Of a stretch of DNA of 64,000 nucleotides, positions 1-10,206 are shown one piece after another. The notes below the pieces were generated by a model. The model had not been told where the DNA came from and made no database searches. It saw only the letters and a list, made by a program, of their open reading frames with translations. The stretch is taken from NCBI GenBank assembly GCA_034096865.1, contig JAWQFJ010016895.1:1-64000 (forward strand), read 5' to 3'. Origin of the DNA: Theodoxus fluviatilis (taxonomy: Eukaryota > Mollusca > Gastropoda > Cycloneritida > Neritidae). Position 1 is the first letter of the stretch, and each line of letters starts with the position of its first letter. Made by a program: the position numbers and the translations under genes.

Positions 1-646
1 TTTGTTTAAGTAGCTAAGGAATTGTGTAGGGTTGTGTAGAATTGTTCGTGTTTTAGATAGATTGTTCACGTAGCGACGAATACCTATTGCTTTAACGTGT
101 TGTGCTATGGGAAAACGGACGTGTTCACCTCTCTTTGTTCTGCCCTGAACAAAGGCACGTGAGCACGTGAGTACGGATGAGTCAGCAGGCTTTTGTTAGT
201 TGGGGAGGGGGTCGGGGTGGTCATTGCTCTTTGTTGTGGATGGGGGGTGGGGACTTCAAGCCTCCCTTACTTCCGATGCTGTAGGTAACTGGCCCTATGA
301 TTGGATCCCAGGGGCGGAAACAGAAGGGCCTGATGGGGGAATAGTCAAGCCGTATAAATACATTGTCCATGTTCCGAAGCGGGGGTGAGAGCGCAAATGT
401 CAGTGATGTAGGAGCGAGGAGAGCTCGTGGGGCTGTTGGCGCGTGTAGAAGCGCATCCGCCATCACTGTATGCCATGTCCAGTCTGGAATAAACATCAAG
501 TAAGTCACCTGCCCGTGTCCATCTTCCTACGTTCCTGGCGAAAGCGAGGACGAATCGCAAGCAGACCACCGAGTAGTGACACTGGAGCCTGGAGGCACTG
601 GAGAGGTCAGTGGTCATTATTGTTTCCGTAACACTTGCAAGTGAGC
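1..646 (+). other. possible LTR-like fragment, no gene
   Basis: I see no protein gene here. A TATA-like box (tataaata near 352) is followed about 135 bases later by an AATAAA signal near 487, an arrangement typical of an LTR promoter and polyadenylation site. The segment replaces the missing end of the truncated LTR that starts at 647. No second copy, primer site or coding region is visible, so LTR identity is a weak inference. Confidence 0.25.
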
Positions 647-1096
647 CTGCCATCCTGACTGTCGCTCGTTCTTGCTTCTCTGGTCTCTCGTCTTACCTCT
701 CTCCTTCTCGTCTCATCTCGGCTCTGGTCTCTGCCCATGTGTTGGCGCTATTTAGGCAGGGGCTTTAAATAGCCACCACGAGGGCGTGAGCGAGCGCAAA
801 CGAAACTTCTAAAGCAGTGCACGATATATTAAATGAATAAACTCTCAATTTTGGTGTGATCTCAAAACACGCAAATACTGGCTGGTCAGATTGAATGCTA
901 GCTGGCGCTTGACTACGTGTGAGCTGCGTGAACCTCATACATCTCTACGGCAGCCACAGAGTGCGCGAAACACGCCTCCTCACATATCTCTGCAGTTACC
1001 ATCTAGGCACACATGTATGGAAGTAGAGGTGGAAGGCAACACGTTGAATTACAGTTGTCTGGACAAGTTTCTACATCATATTCTCACCCTCTTACA
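647..1096 (-). mobile_element. truncated 3' LTR of Gypsy-like retrotransposon
   Basis: These 450 bases repeat 3176-3625 with no net length change and only about three mismatches noticed by eye. Read on the minus strand the copy begins TGTAAGAGGG at 1096, directly after a purine-rich tract, as expected for a 3' LTR. It is cut short at 647, losing roughly the last 310 bases present in the 5' LTR. The near identity suggests a fairly recent insertion. Confidence 0.8.
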
Positions 1097-1108
1097 TTCC
1101 CCCCTGCC
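1097..1108 (-). other. polypurine tract of LTR retrotransposon
   Basis: On the minus strand the bases immediately before the 3' LTR read as a purine run (ggcaggggggaa) followed by TGTAAG. This is the position and composition of the plus-strand priming tract of LTR elements. Confidence 0.65.
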
Positions 1109-1240
1109 TTTTCGGTAGCTCGTCCTCGAGGTATCAAAATACATGTACACATATGGGTTGACACTTCTCCAAGTCTAAGGGTCGGGAAGACTGCGTCCCT
1201 TTACATCTCAATACCATAAAACGCAACTTATTGAATCATA

Positions 1241-1556
1241 CAACTTGAAGTGGTCTTACCCTACCGACAAGTTGAGTACGTTATCAACTTTGAGGACAAA
1301 CAAACAAACAAACAACTCGTGCGTACCTGTAGGCCCATACACACAAGCTAGAAGTGGTCTTAACCGTTCAACTAGTTGATGGATAGCAACGAGATTTAAC
1401 TATCACATTACAAAACGCAGCATACCTAAGACAACAGAGCATGTAGGACAGAACAACTTGAAGCGGTTTTAACCTCTCAACAAGTGTGTTGTCGACATGG
1501 CTAGACACACAAACCGTGCAAGCTAAAAGCGGTCTTAACCCTTCAATTAGATGCAC
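1241..1556. repeat. four hairpins with conserved 20-nt loops
   Basis: Four inverted repeats share loops of exactly 20 nt with consensus AAGYGGTYTTAACCYYTCAA, at 1248-1267, 1352-1371, 1461-1480 and 1527-1546. The stems differ but still pair: CAACTTG/CAAGTTG, CTAG/CTAG (outer CAA/TTG), ACTTG/CAAGT, and CTAA/TTAG extended by GTGCA/TGCAC. Loops more conserved than stems, with pairing kept, suggests structure rather than plain repetition. Confidence 0.6.
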
Positions 1557-1600
1557 ACAAGAAGACACAAAGTGGCGTTGTTTAGCACGACAACACCCCG

Positions 1601-1737
1601 AATGCGCACATGGCATTACAAATTCCTCAGCAATGAACACCCATTGCAATTTTCTCAATCACTAGCGACACAGTGATACATATGGCATTTCTACTGAAGA
1701 CAATACCCAGCAATGCGCACATGGCATTACAAATTCC
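1601..1737. repeat. 26-bp direct repeat, spacing 111 bp
   Basis: The string aatgcgcacatggcattaca plus aattcc occurs at 1601-1626 and again at 1712-1737. The neighbouring bases are also similar. The spacing is close to that of the first three upstream hairpins, so both may be remnants of one degenerate tandem unit of about 110 bp. Confidence 0.6.
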
Positions 1738-2170
1738 ACAAAATAGCAAAGCATCATTTGCAAATCCCACCATAATAACCAGACCTCGACAAACACATTT
1801 CAGAAATGCATCTACACTATGAGTGAATACAAAATTACAAGAGCACTCTCTGGATTTTTCCAAAGAACAATAAAGTTACAGCAGACCTCATGCCTGGTTA
1901 CTTTATAATGTTACAGGCAATACACGCAGTTTATAACACATCTACAAAATCAAAACATGCAACAGTAGAGTTATATATACTCACGGAAGCTTGATAAGTC
2001 CAGGACAGTCCACGAAAAAGGAGTACACTTTTTACACGTTTCAAGTTCTCATCCTGCCCTCAAAGTCACATCAGTGTCAATCAAGTCAAAAGGAACGTCC
2101 ACATCCAGTGGGTGCCTGACCAACATTGCTATGAGTGGAGCGAGGCAGTGCCTCTACAGTCACAGCTCCC

Positions 2171-2840
2171 TCATGCATAAGTCTCGAATCTCTTCATCAG
2201 TCCTGCCACAAACTCTCCCCAGTCCCCTGACGCCTTGAGAGGAGTGGAGGAGGCTAGCCCGAAAATGCCTCCAGGGGGTCCTGGATTCCCCCTGAACAGC
2301 TCCTCCTCCATCCTAGCTGGTCCGTGGAGGTGTCGAAAGATGAACTTAGTGGCAGCTGGGCCCTTGAAGCGGTAGGCTTGCAATGCAAGCCCCACCCCCG
2401 CCACGAAGTTCACCTGGCCCTCGCCGCCAAAATGGCGCAGGGCAGGCGGATGGGCCGACCCACACCCGCCAGGCCTGGGGCGATGTCGCCCCACTGGAAC
2501 CTGCATCCTCGGCCGCAGTCACAGGAGGAGAGCGGCAGGACCCACGGGATTGTCCGGACATGGTGGGGTGGCGAGGCAGGGCAGCTGTTGTAGCAGCTTA
2601 CATGTCACAGGGAGGTGAGGGGTGAAGACGATGAGGAAGAGCGGACAAGTGCCTTAGCAAACCATTGATTGTATTCTTTGCAAACCATTGTATTCTTTCT
2701 GAAAGTAGGCACTGCTTCCATCATCACTTCATCCCATACCTCCTGGACATTTTTGAAGGGTGAGCTTGGAGGGAGATGCTCCTGGCATCCTGCCGACCAC
2801 GCCAGATGAAGTAGGGGGTGGTGGTCCTGCCTTTACACCT
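2171..2840 (-). pseudogene. gag-like remnant of LTR retrotransposon
   Basis: An open frame at 2171-2506 on the minus strand contains a segment resembling the retroelement Gag capsid pattern: a short helix-like stretch reading KFIFRHLHGPARMEEELFRG, followed by a Ser-Ser-Thr-Pro stretch and a Phe-Val-Ala-Gly-Leu-Met motif. It lies downstream of the primer site in the correct orientation. Only about 110 residues are open, no zinc knuckle follows, and no pol frame is seen. The call rests on pattern and position, not on a database match. Confidence 0.4.
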
Positions 2841-2842
2841 TC

Positions 2843-2860
2843 ATCCCACTTCTGACACCA
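2843..2860 (-). other. primer binding site, tRNA-Leu type
   Basis: On the minus strand the sequence is TGGTGTCAGAAGTGGGAT, two bases inside the LTR end. It is complementary to the 3' end plus CCA of tRNA-Leu-like molecules and is a common primer site for Gypsy-type elements. Confidence 0.75.
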
Positions 2861-2862
2861 GT

Positions 2863-3625
2863 TGAAACAGGGGTTCCTGTTTGGTGTGGGCCTAGGCGCA
2901 GGGTGGGGCTATAGAGAGGCGTTTGGACTTCTCTCTACCCCTTCAGCAGGACCGACCCGGGTTCCTTTCACGCCAGAAAGCATGAGGGCGTGTGTGGTCG
3001 AGCAGGCATGGCGTGTAGAGGCAGTGTCCCTCTCTCCCTTGACTCCTCGAGTGGTCAGCAGACAAGCAAGGCTTGGCGTCAGCTTTTCCAGTCTTTATTC
3101 ATGGTAACAAGGCAATTCAGGGCATTGCAGGCATAAAAGCTGTACACCGGAATGACCTTCCCGTGACCTCTCGCTCTGCCATCCTGACTGTCGCTCGTTC
3201 TTGCTTCTCTGGTCTCTCGTCTTACCTCTCTCCTTCTCGTCTCATCTCGTCTCTGGTCTCTGCCCATGTGTTGGCGCTATTTAGGCAGGGGCTTTAAATA
3301 GCCATCACGAGGGCGTGAGCGAGCGCAAACGAAACTTCTAAAGCAGTGCACGATATATTAAATGAATAAACTCTCAATTTTGGTGTGATCTCAAAACACG
3401 CAAATACTGGCTGGTCAGATTGAATGCTAGCTGGCGCTTGACTACGTGTGAGCTGCGTGAACCTCATACATCTCTACGGCAGCCACAGAGTGCACGAAAC
3501 ACGCCTCCTCACATATCTCTGCAGTTACCATCTAGGCACACATGTATGGAAGTAGAGGTGGAAGGCAACACGTTGAATTACAGTTGTCTGGACAAGTTTC
3601 TACATCATATTCTCACCCTCTTACA
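2863..3625 (-). mobile_element. 5' LTR of Gypsy-like retrotransposon
   Basis: This 763-bp LTR starts TGTAAGAGGG at 3625 and ends CA at 2863 on the minus strand, two bases before the primer site. It contains a TATA-like tatttaaa (near 3290) and an AATAAA signal (near 3094-3099), the usual U3-R order. Its first 450 bases match the truncated copy at 647-1096. The LTR start lies directly against the transposase reading frame at 3626, so the element inserted into a Tigger-like transposon. Confidence 0.75.
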
Positions 3626-4252
3626 TGTGTATGGCATCAAGAAGAGTTGGCTGGTAGGTACCTCCTCCGCCCTCAGTGCAGGCGAGAAGGTTCAAACACA
3701 TGGACCTCCTGTACTTCACTTTGAAATTGTGAATGATGCCCGCATCAAAGGGCTGGAGTTTCGATGTCGCATTTGGCGGAAGGAACAGTACCTCGACAGC
3801 ACGGAGATCAGGCAATTTGTGACTGGAACAGTTGTCCATCACGAGTAGGATCTTAGTATTTTGCCTTTCCATGTCTCTGTCAAACTGAATGAGCCAGGGT
3901 ATGAAGATTTCCTTTGTCATTCAAGCAGATGCGTTGCTGTCATATTGCACAGGCAAACCTTTCTTGACGTGTTTGAGGCATCTCGGATTCGCGTATTTGC
4001 CAATAAAGATTGGCTGACGCTTGTCTGTTCCAGTCATGTTGCAACAAAACATGATTGTCACTCTCTCGCGCGATTTCTTCCCTCCAGTGCAAGTCTCCCC
4101 TCTGAAGGCCAATGTTCTGTCAGGAAGAAGTTTCCAAAACAGACCTGCCTCGTCCACGTTGTAGACGTCGTCGGCCTTGTATCTGTGTAGCGTTGGGCAC
4201 AAAATGTATTCGACCCAAACGTCTGTTGACTTTTCCTCGACGGAAGCCCTCT

Positions 4253-4316
4253 CGCCATGCATCTTTTCGAAGACAAGGCCATGTCGCCATGCATCTTTTC
4301 GAAGACAAGGCCATGT
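4253..4316. repeat. 32-bp tandem duplication in transposase
   Basis: The unit cgccatgcatcttttcgaag plus acaaggccatgt is present twice in tandem at 4253-4284 and 4285-4316. Thirty-two is not a multiple of three, yet the frame reads through, apparently compensated by a one-base indel just upstream on the minus strand. Confidence 0.8.
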
Positions 4317-4429
4317 CGAGTTCCAACGCTGCAGCCAGGAATTTGTGCATTTCCATTTGTTTTCTTCCATCGATGCAGCCAACTCCTTGGCTTTGGAGCG
4401 GATGATCAAGCCGTCAAGGGAAACGTTGC

Positions 4430-5029
4430 CTGAATGTGGAAATAAAAAAAAAGTTGAATTACATTTTTTAAAGAAATCAGTGGTGGAATTATGCACTCAT
4501 TGTTTCATTTCTTGACAGCTGGGGGGGGGGGGGGGGGTAGGGGACGGCGCGGGGGGGGGGGGGGGGGGGAGTAAGGGCGAAGCGGAATTCAGCCGCACAG
4601 GTACTGTAGAATGTAGAACTGGATATTGAAGGGGAATTTAGCCACACAGGTAGTGTAGAATGTAGAACTGGATATTGAACGCCCATAGCTTTTAATGCCC
4701 TCCCCCCGGCCCCCACCTCCATAAGTTTTTAGGCTAGCAGAAAATCAGGCACTGTGACACAAAGTACAAGAAGACAAACAGACAGACCAGCAAACAGACA
4801 GACAGGGACACGGGCACCGAGACAGGAAGATAGAGAGGCAGACAGACACACACACAAACACACACAAACACACACAGACTAGCACGCACGCATGTGCGCA
4901 CACTTACACACACTGACACGTGCAATGTGATACACTGATACCCACTTTTAGAGCACAGACAGTAACAACATACAGTTTCAAATCAATCAACAAATAAAAA
5001 TTCACAAGGAAAAAATAAGAAAAGCCCAC
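4430..5029 (-). other. intron-like interruption in transposase
   Basis: On the minus strand the transposase frame stops at tgcag|gtggg (5030/5029) and resumes after a T-rich stretch ending cattcag at 4430, so the ends look like GT...AG. Joining them is one base out of phase with the homologous downstream frame. It may be a decayed intron or an insertion. It contains two poly-G runs (about 4521-4570) and CA-rich sequence (about 4845-4925). Confidence 0.4.
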
Positions 5030-5388
5030 CTGCATGACGTAAACCAGTCCAGCAGCGCTTTGTCCACAGACGGCAGCTGAGAGCTCCGTGCCCGCTTGCT
5101 CGTCGTCACAATGTCGCCGCTTCTTGCCTGAGCAAGATATTTGTTCTTGTCTTTCATGATGTTCGACAGCGTTGGCAGGGGGACACCTAAATCAATGGCC
5201 ATCTGTGTTCGGGATTTGTGTGGACTGTCCTCTACTGCCTTTATGATTTTAAGGCGCTCAGACAATGTCAACACTCTACGTTTGCCTGTAACTTTTGTTT
5301 TGCTGTGCGGGTCCGCCATTTTGCAAGTTCGAGTCGCTATGGAAAGGAAATTACTCTCACCACACTTTGGTGACTTGGGTCTACTTTC

Positions 5389-5598
5389 GTGTTCTTACAA
5401 CCGGTCTTGCAACAACACATTTGTGCTGCTCGGGACCAGAGATTTGCTTTCATACAACCGGACTTTTATACATCCGATTTTCATACAACCGGAAAATTAT
5501 AAGTAATAACAAAGAATAGCTTCTGCCGGGACCCTGCCTGCCCCTTTCATACATCCAGACTTTCATATATCCGGTGTTTAATACATCCGGTCTATACT
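5389..5598 (-). repeat. subterminal CATACAWCCGG repeats of Tigger element
   Basis: About seven variants of TTCATACAACCGG or ATACATCCGG occur at roughly 5389-5404, 5448-5463, 5466-5478, 5480-5492, 5547-5559, 5563-5577 and 5579-5598. They lie between the transposase start and the presumed terminus. Arrays of short subterminal repeats are typical transposase binding sites in pogo elements; the assignment here is by position. Confidence 0.6.
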
Positions 5599-5700
5599 GC
5601 GTTCGAAGCTGCGCGGATCCCAGAGCTTGCATCCTTGAGCAAGATGCTTAACTCACATTGCTCTTTCCCACCCAGGAGTAATAAACACCAGGGAAAATGT
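5599..5700 (-). repeat. SINE/LINE tail-like fragment
   Basis: The string gcatccttgagcaagatgct, followed by taactcacattgctc and cccacccagg, resembles a 3' tail module shared by many animal SINEs and partner LINEs. I remember this pattern but cannot name the family. Confidence 0.3.
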
Positions 5701-5812
5701 GGAATATTCTCCTCGATCAAACGGGTTATCCACAAGAAATTGTATTTTTTTTTAAAGTAAGATATACACTTAGCCGTTCCACTGTCCTGTCGTCAGATGA
5801 AAGTGTGGAAAA

Positions 5813-6058
5813 CTATGTCATAAGATGATGCCTGAGAATAGTGCGAATTTTGTCTTTGAACATAGGCAAAGATTTGATACATTTTATGTCATCAGGCAGT
5901 GTATTCCACAGAGCAGCCCCAGAGTAAGGCTCGATTTGAACAAATCGATGCGAGGCTGAGGCAGGAGAAATTTGTCATGTCCTCTGAATGATGACTGCTC
6001 AAATAGTTTGGTTAGATATTCTGGTGTATTCTGCCATCTTTTAGCTTTTTCACAAGTA
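5813..6058 (-). pseudogene. C-terminus of a non-LTR retrotransposon reverse transcriptase
   Basis: The minus strand encodes PQPRIDLFKSSL, then after a one-base frameshift SGAALWNTLPDDIK and KSLPMFKDKIRTIL, ending with TAG at 5813-5815. This is the familiar C-terminal pattern of LINE reverse transcriptases (a structure-breaking Arg-rich strand, then Gly-Ala-x-Leu-Trp-Asn-x-Leu-Pro). The catalytic domain is absent and a GA microsatellite replaces upstream sequence. It is a dead fragment. Confidence 0.7.
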
Positions 6059-6098
6059 CACGCCTATTGAGCTGCAGATGCTTATGGAGAGGCAAAAT

Positions 6099-6474
<376 letters not shown>

Positions 6475-6617
6475 AGGGGAGGGGAGAGCGCAGTGAAAGA
6501 ATGGAGCGAGTGAGAAGGTGGGGAGAGACCATTACTCTTCGCAAGTTCGAATGACAAAGCAAAGCCTCATGAAAGAGTGCTCGAAATTCAAAGTAAGAAA
6601 CACTCCGACCATGTGTA

Positions 6618-6950
6618 CAGGGCCGGACCAAATGAGTTGTGGGGGGGGGTTCCTTTTTGGTTGGGGGGGACAAATCAGCGAAGTGTCGAAGCCACGAGCG
6701 CGCGCCTGCGAAGCAGGCGCGCAAACTAGGGGGGTCCGGGGGCATGCCCCCCCCGGAAATTGTTTGAAAAACGGTTAAAATCTGTGCAATCTGGTGCATT
6801 CTGGGCCTTGTTTTGAGGGGTAAGAGCAGCATTGTTTTTGGAGACACAAAAAAAAAAAAAAATCAAACCAAGGTACATGCTTTTCTAGGGGGGGGGGGGG
6901 GGGGGGGGGGGTTCCGGAACCCCTGGAACCCCCCCCTGGGTCCGGCCCTG
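6618..6950. mobile_element. hAT-like MITE with 6-bp target duplication
   Basis: Termini are CAGGGCCGGACC and its perfect inverse GGTCCGGCCCTG, flanked on both sides by the same 6 bases (tgtgta at 6612-6617 and 6951-6956). The 333-bp body has no coding capacity and contains long G and C runs and the palindromic gcgcgcctgcgaagcaggcg. It ends about 190 bases before the start codon of the SAM synthetase gene. Confidence 0.75.
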
Positions 6951-6956
6951 TGTGTA

Positions 6957-7141
6957 CCTATTGCAATACGTGCATTGAATAGACAGCTTGTGACCTTTAG
7001 CGGTGTTGACTCTCTAAGCAGAGATGACACAGCGTTATTCAACAGCTGCTTCCTCATTGGCGGAGGAAAACTTCGATGTGGGAGATCCAACACCGTTCTC
7101 TCGTGGCAACCTCACATGAGTTGTCTTTCCTGTCTTCAAAC
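6957..7141 (+). promoter_or_regulatory. putative promoter/5' UTR of SAM synthetase gene
   Basis: This short stretch between the MITE and the start codon must hold part of the 5' UTR and possibly the core promoter. I see no clear TATA box. The first in-frame Met upstream of the conserved region is at 7142. A non-coding first exon further upstream cannot be excluded. Confidence 0.35.
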
Positions 7142-7265
7142 ATGTCCGGTGCAGGTGATGCCCCAAACGCTGGCGAATCTATCATGGATCCTGTGCCTTG
7201 CACAGAACACGAAGATGGCACGACGTTTTTGTTTACATCGGAATCAGTAGGAGAGGGACACCCAG
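7142..7265 (+). CDS. MAT2A: SAM synthetase exon 1
   Basis: Start codon at 7142-7144; encodes the N-terminal tail and [13 protein letters not shown]. The Asp codon of GHPDK is split across the intron. Donor is CAG|GTAAGA. Confidence 0.85.
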
Positions 7266-8925
7266 GTAAGATTACAGTGACCGTTTCAGTGTTGGCGCAG
7301 ACGAGGCTCCGTGTCATTGTGATTGTTCGAATGGCATGGGTCGATGGGATAGTTCGACGAAGCGATTTCTTGCTTCGTAGATGGTGCTGACTGTGCATGA
7401 CTAAATATTGTCTTTGATGAACAGGATTTAATGAGCGTTGCAGAATTATGCACGTATATATGAAGATTATACCTGACCATAGTGCTTTCACGTCGAGCAC
7501 AAACTGAAGTGAAAGTGTTACTGTTACGGCGCTGTTGTTTGTCTTTTTGAGTATTGTTATGAAAAGAATGAGGCGATGCGTCGATTGCCACGCTTCTTCG
7601 TGATTAGTTTTGTAGTTTCAAGTTATTTTCTTAGTGGAATAACGCCCACTGTCAGTACTGAATCAGTGAATGTATGATATAAATTCGTCACGTTGGCTAC
7701 GATCTGAAGTTGAAAAGTTTACACAATGGATTAGCAACGCAAAAACCGGATAAAGCATAAAATATGGCTCGAGAAGAAAAAAAAGTTACTATTACAATTG
7801 ATGTTAGTCCTTCTGACTTCTTGTTTTTATTCTTGGCTTGTTGTTGTTGTAAGTTCTTTTTCCTTCCTTCCTTCCTTCCTTCCTTCCTTCCTTCCTTCCT
7901 TCCTTCTGTCCCCCTCCTGCTGCTGGTGGTGCCGGTGGTGTCCAAACGTGACTATCCAATTCTGTCTCATAAAACGATGATCTAGAAGTGCTTAGGCTGG
8001 TTCCGTGTGATCCATGAATAATCTTGTGTGTGTAACACTAACAGTAAAAGATTATGGATGACATTGAATCCGTGTGCTCACACTGTAATTGCAGACAAGA
8101 TCTGTGATCAAGTGAGTGATGCCATCATCGATGCCCACCTGAAAGAGGATCCCTTTGCTAGAGTGTCTGTGGACTGCGCAGCCAAGACTGGCATGATCTT
8201 TGTGTGCGGTATTGTCACCTCCAGGGCTCACATCAACTACCAGAAGGTGGTCAGGAATACTGTCAAGCAGATTGGATACGATTCCTCGGCCAAGGGTGAG
8301 GATGCTAACATTGTAATAAGCATGTTTGTGCATGAAAACAGTTTGCTGCATGCTGCTTTCAAATATTTCTTGCCTATTACTTACTTTGTGGATTCATAGG
8401 AATGCATGTATCATATTGAATGGATGTCGTGGCTTAAAAGAGAATATGAGTATTTTCTGATTTATATGACATTGTCATAAAATTACAGTGAAGAAAGGAA
8501 AAACACATGAACTAAATCTTACAATACTTAAAAAATTACTTTAAATGATATGCTAATTCTTTTAAAGTGATGTGCTCTAGCTTCTGAAATTGTTATTGCT
8601 TTATGACTTTTGTTGTGCTCCATCTTTGCATAGTGCAGTGTGTTAACTACTGTAGGCATATGTATGTATACATTTTTTAAATATAATTTTGACTTGCCTC
8701 TACTGCTGTTGAGCAGTTACAAGAGTTGTCACAGAAATGAAATTTGGCACCAAATCCTTGTTGAATTTAGAATGATATGAGTTAATAAATTTGTTGTTGC
8801 AGGATTTGATTACCGCACCTGCAATGTGATCATTGCCATTGATGAGTTTACACCTGAAGAGGATGATGAGCATCTTAATGTGGACCATGAACAAACCAAG
8901 GCTGGTGACCAGGTGTGTGGGGGGT

Positions 8926-8979
<54 letters not shown>

Positions 8980-10153
8980 TGACTTTATTTTGGCCCACCA
9001 CCCATAAGAATACAGTTATGTCATCTGAATCAGTTCTTGGCTGCTTGATAAGATCAGATCTAATTTGTGCATGTGCATTTTATATACATTTGGACCTGTT
9101 ACTGTGTTGGATTTATTAAAAATCTTTGGCATCGATCTGCATTGTTGAAAACCACTCACATAAGTCATCTTGACATTGGTATCGGGTAACTAGTGTACAA
9201 GTACAGAATCCTATCACTATCAGACTTCAGTTTGTATAAGCTGTGTCAATAAGGAACAGTGTCATCTGTTTACACAAGGTTTCTTTCCACCATATATATA
9301 TATACAATGATACTGAAGGAAATCAAACCTGTAATATGGGCTATAACTGGCCACTAAGAGGCAGGATAAAAACACAACATACTCCACATTCGGGATTTGT
9401 GCGTCTTTGATATATACACCCATTGTTACATGTATGCATAGATTACATACATTGTAATATCTCATGTCTCTGTACATGAGTTTTCATTCTGCCATACATA
9501 CAAAGATGCTGAAAAAAAAATCAGAGCTGTAGTATGGACATTATCTGCACTCACAAAAATAACATGAAAACACAGCCTATACTCCCCAATTGGGATTTGT
9601 GATTCTTTGACCAACTGCCAACAAAATGTATATGCACACAATGTATACACTGCAATATGTCTAGTTTTCTTAACTTTTACGGTCCTGTAAGTCATTCACG
9701 TGTTTCATTTCCCAGTCCTATAAGGATTATGCAATTTATAGAAAAAAATCAGGCAAGTTACAGCCACATGAAGTGGGCGGCTATGGGTAGTATAGGATTG
9801 AGCAGGGTGGGCAGTAATGGGCTGTACAGGATCTTAAGAGTTAACATCACGGCCATCAATCAGGTAGACAAGGCCCAAGGGAATAACTTTTTGAAGACAT
9901 TTCAGAAGGAATTTGTTTCTCAAATCATTGTATTTATGGCGATCAGGTATAAAATGATGTTTATTTTCCACTGTATTGGACAGAATGGATAGCAAGTATC
10001 TGCTATTTGTACATTATTGTGTCTTTTACCTACATGTAGATTGTTTATTCCAAGCCTATTTAAAATCAAATCATCTTGTAATTCTGTAATGGTGATATCA
10101 TTAAGATAATGTTCACATTCAAATTTGTTAAAATAATATGTACATTGAGAATG

Positions 10154-10206
<53 letters not shown>

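Larger units (their letters stand above)
1109..2170 (-). mobile_element. internal region of LTR element, no recognisable pol
   Basis: This stretch lies between the gag-like remnant and the polypurine tract. Only short open frames are present, and none resembles protease, reverse transcriptase, RNase H or integrase. The element therefore looks non-autonomous or internally deleted. The region carries four hairpin-forming repeats (1241-1556) and a separate 26-bp direct repeat (1601-1626 and 1712-1737). Confidence 0.55.
3626..5319 (-). pseudogene. Tigger/pogo transposase with CENP-B-like DNA-binding domain
   Basis: Three in-order pieces are visible. 5319-5030 encodes the N-terminal helix-turn-helix (LTLSERLKIIKAVED, then GVPLPTLSNIMKDK). 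4429-3924 encodes the rest of the DNA-binding region and the first catalytic Asp (YNVDEAGLFW). 3920-3626 encodes the DDE core with MDNCSSH and the LPPNATSKLQPFDAG motif. Defects: an in-frame TGA at 3921-3923 where Trp is expected, a 32-bp tandem duplication at 4253-4316, an interruption at 4430-5029, and loss of the C-terminus to the LTR insertion. It cannot make a normal transposase. Confidence 0.85.
3626..5598 (-). mobile_element. Tigger/pogo-like DNA transposon, broken
   Basis: The block contains a pogo-superfamily transposase relic (3626-5319) and an outer end at about 5598, where the minus strand reads CAGTATAGACCGG, a pogo-type terminus. The 3' part is missing because an LTR retrotransposon interrupts it at 3625/3626. 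I could not find the other terminus or a clear TA duplication. Confidence 0.7.

Noticed and set aside
3420..3848. 142-codon plus-strand frame across LTR and transposase
   Set aside because: It runs antisense to the transposase and through the LTR; a shadow frame.
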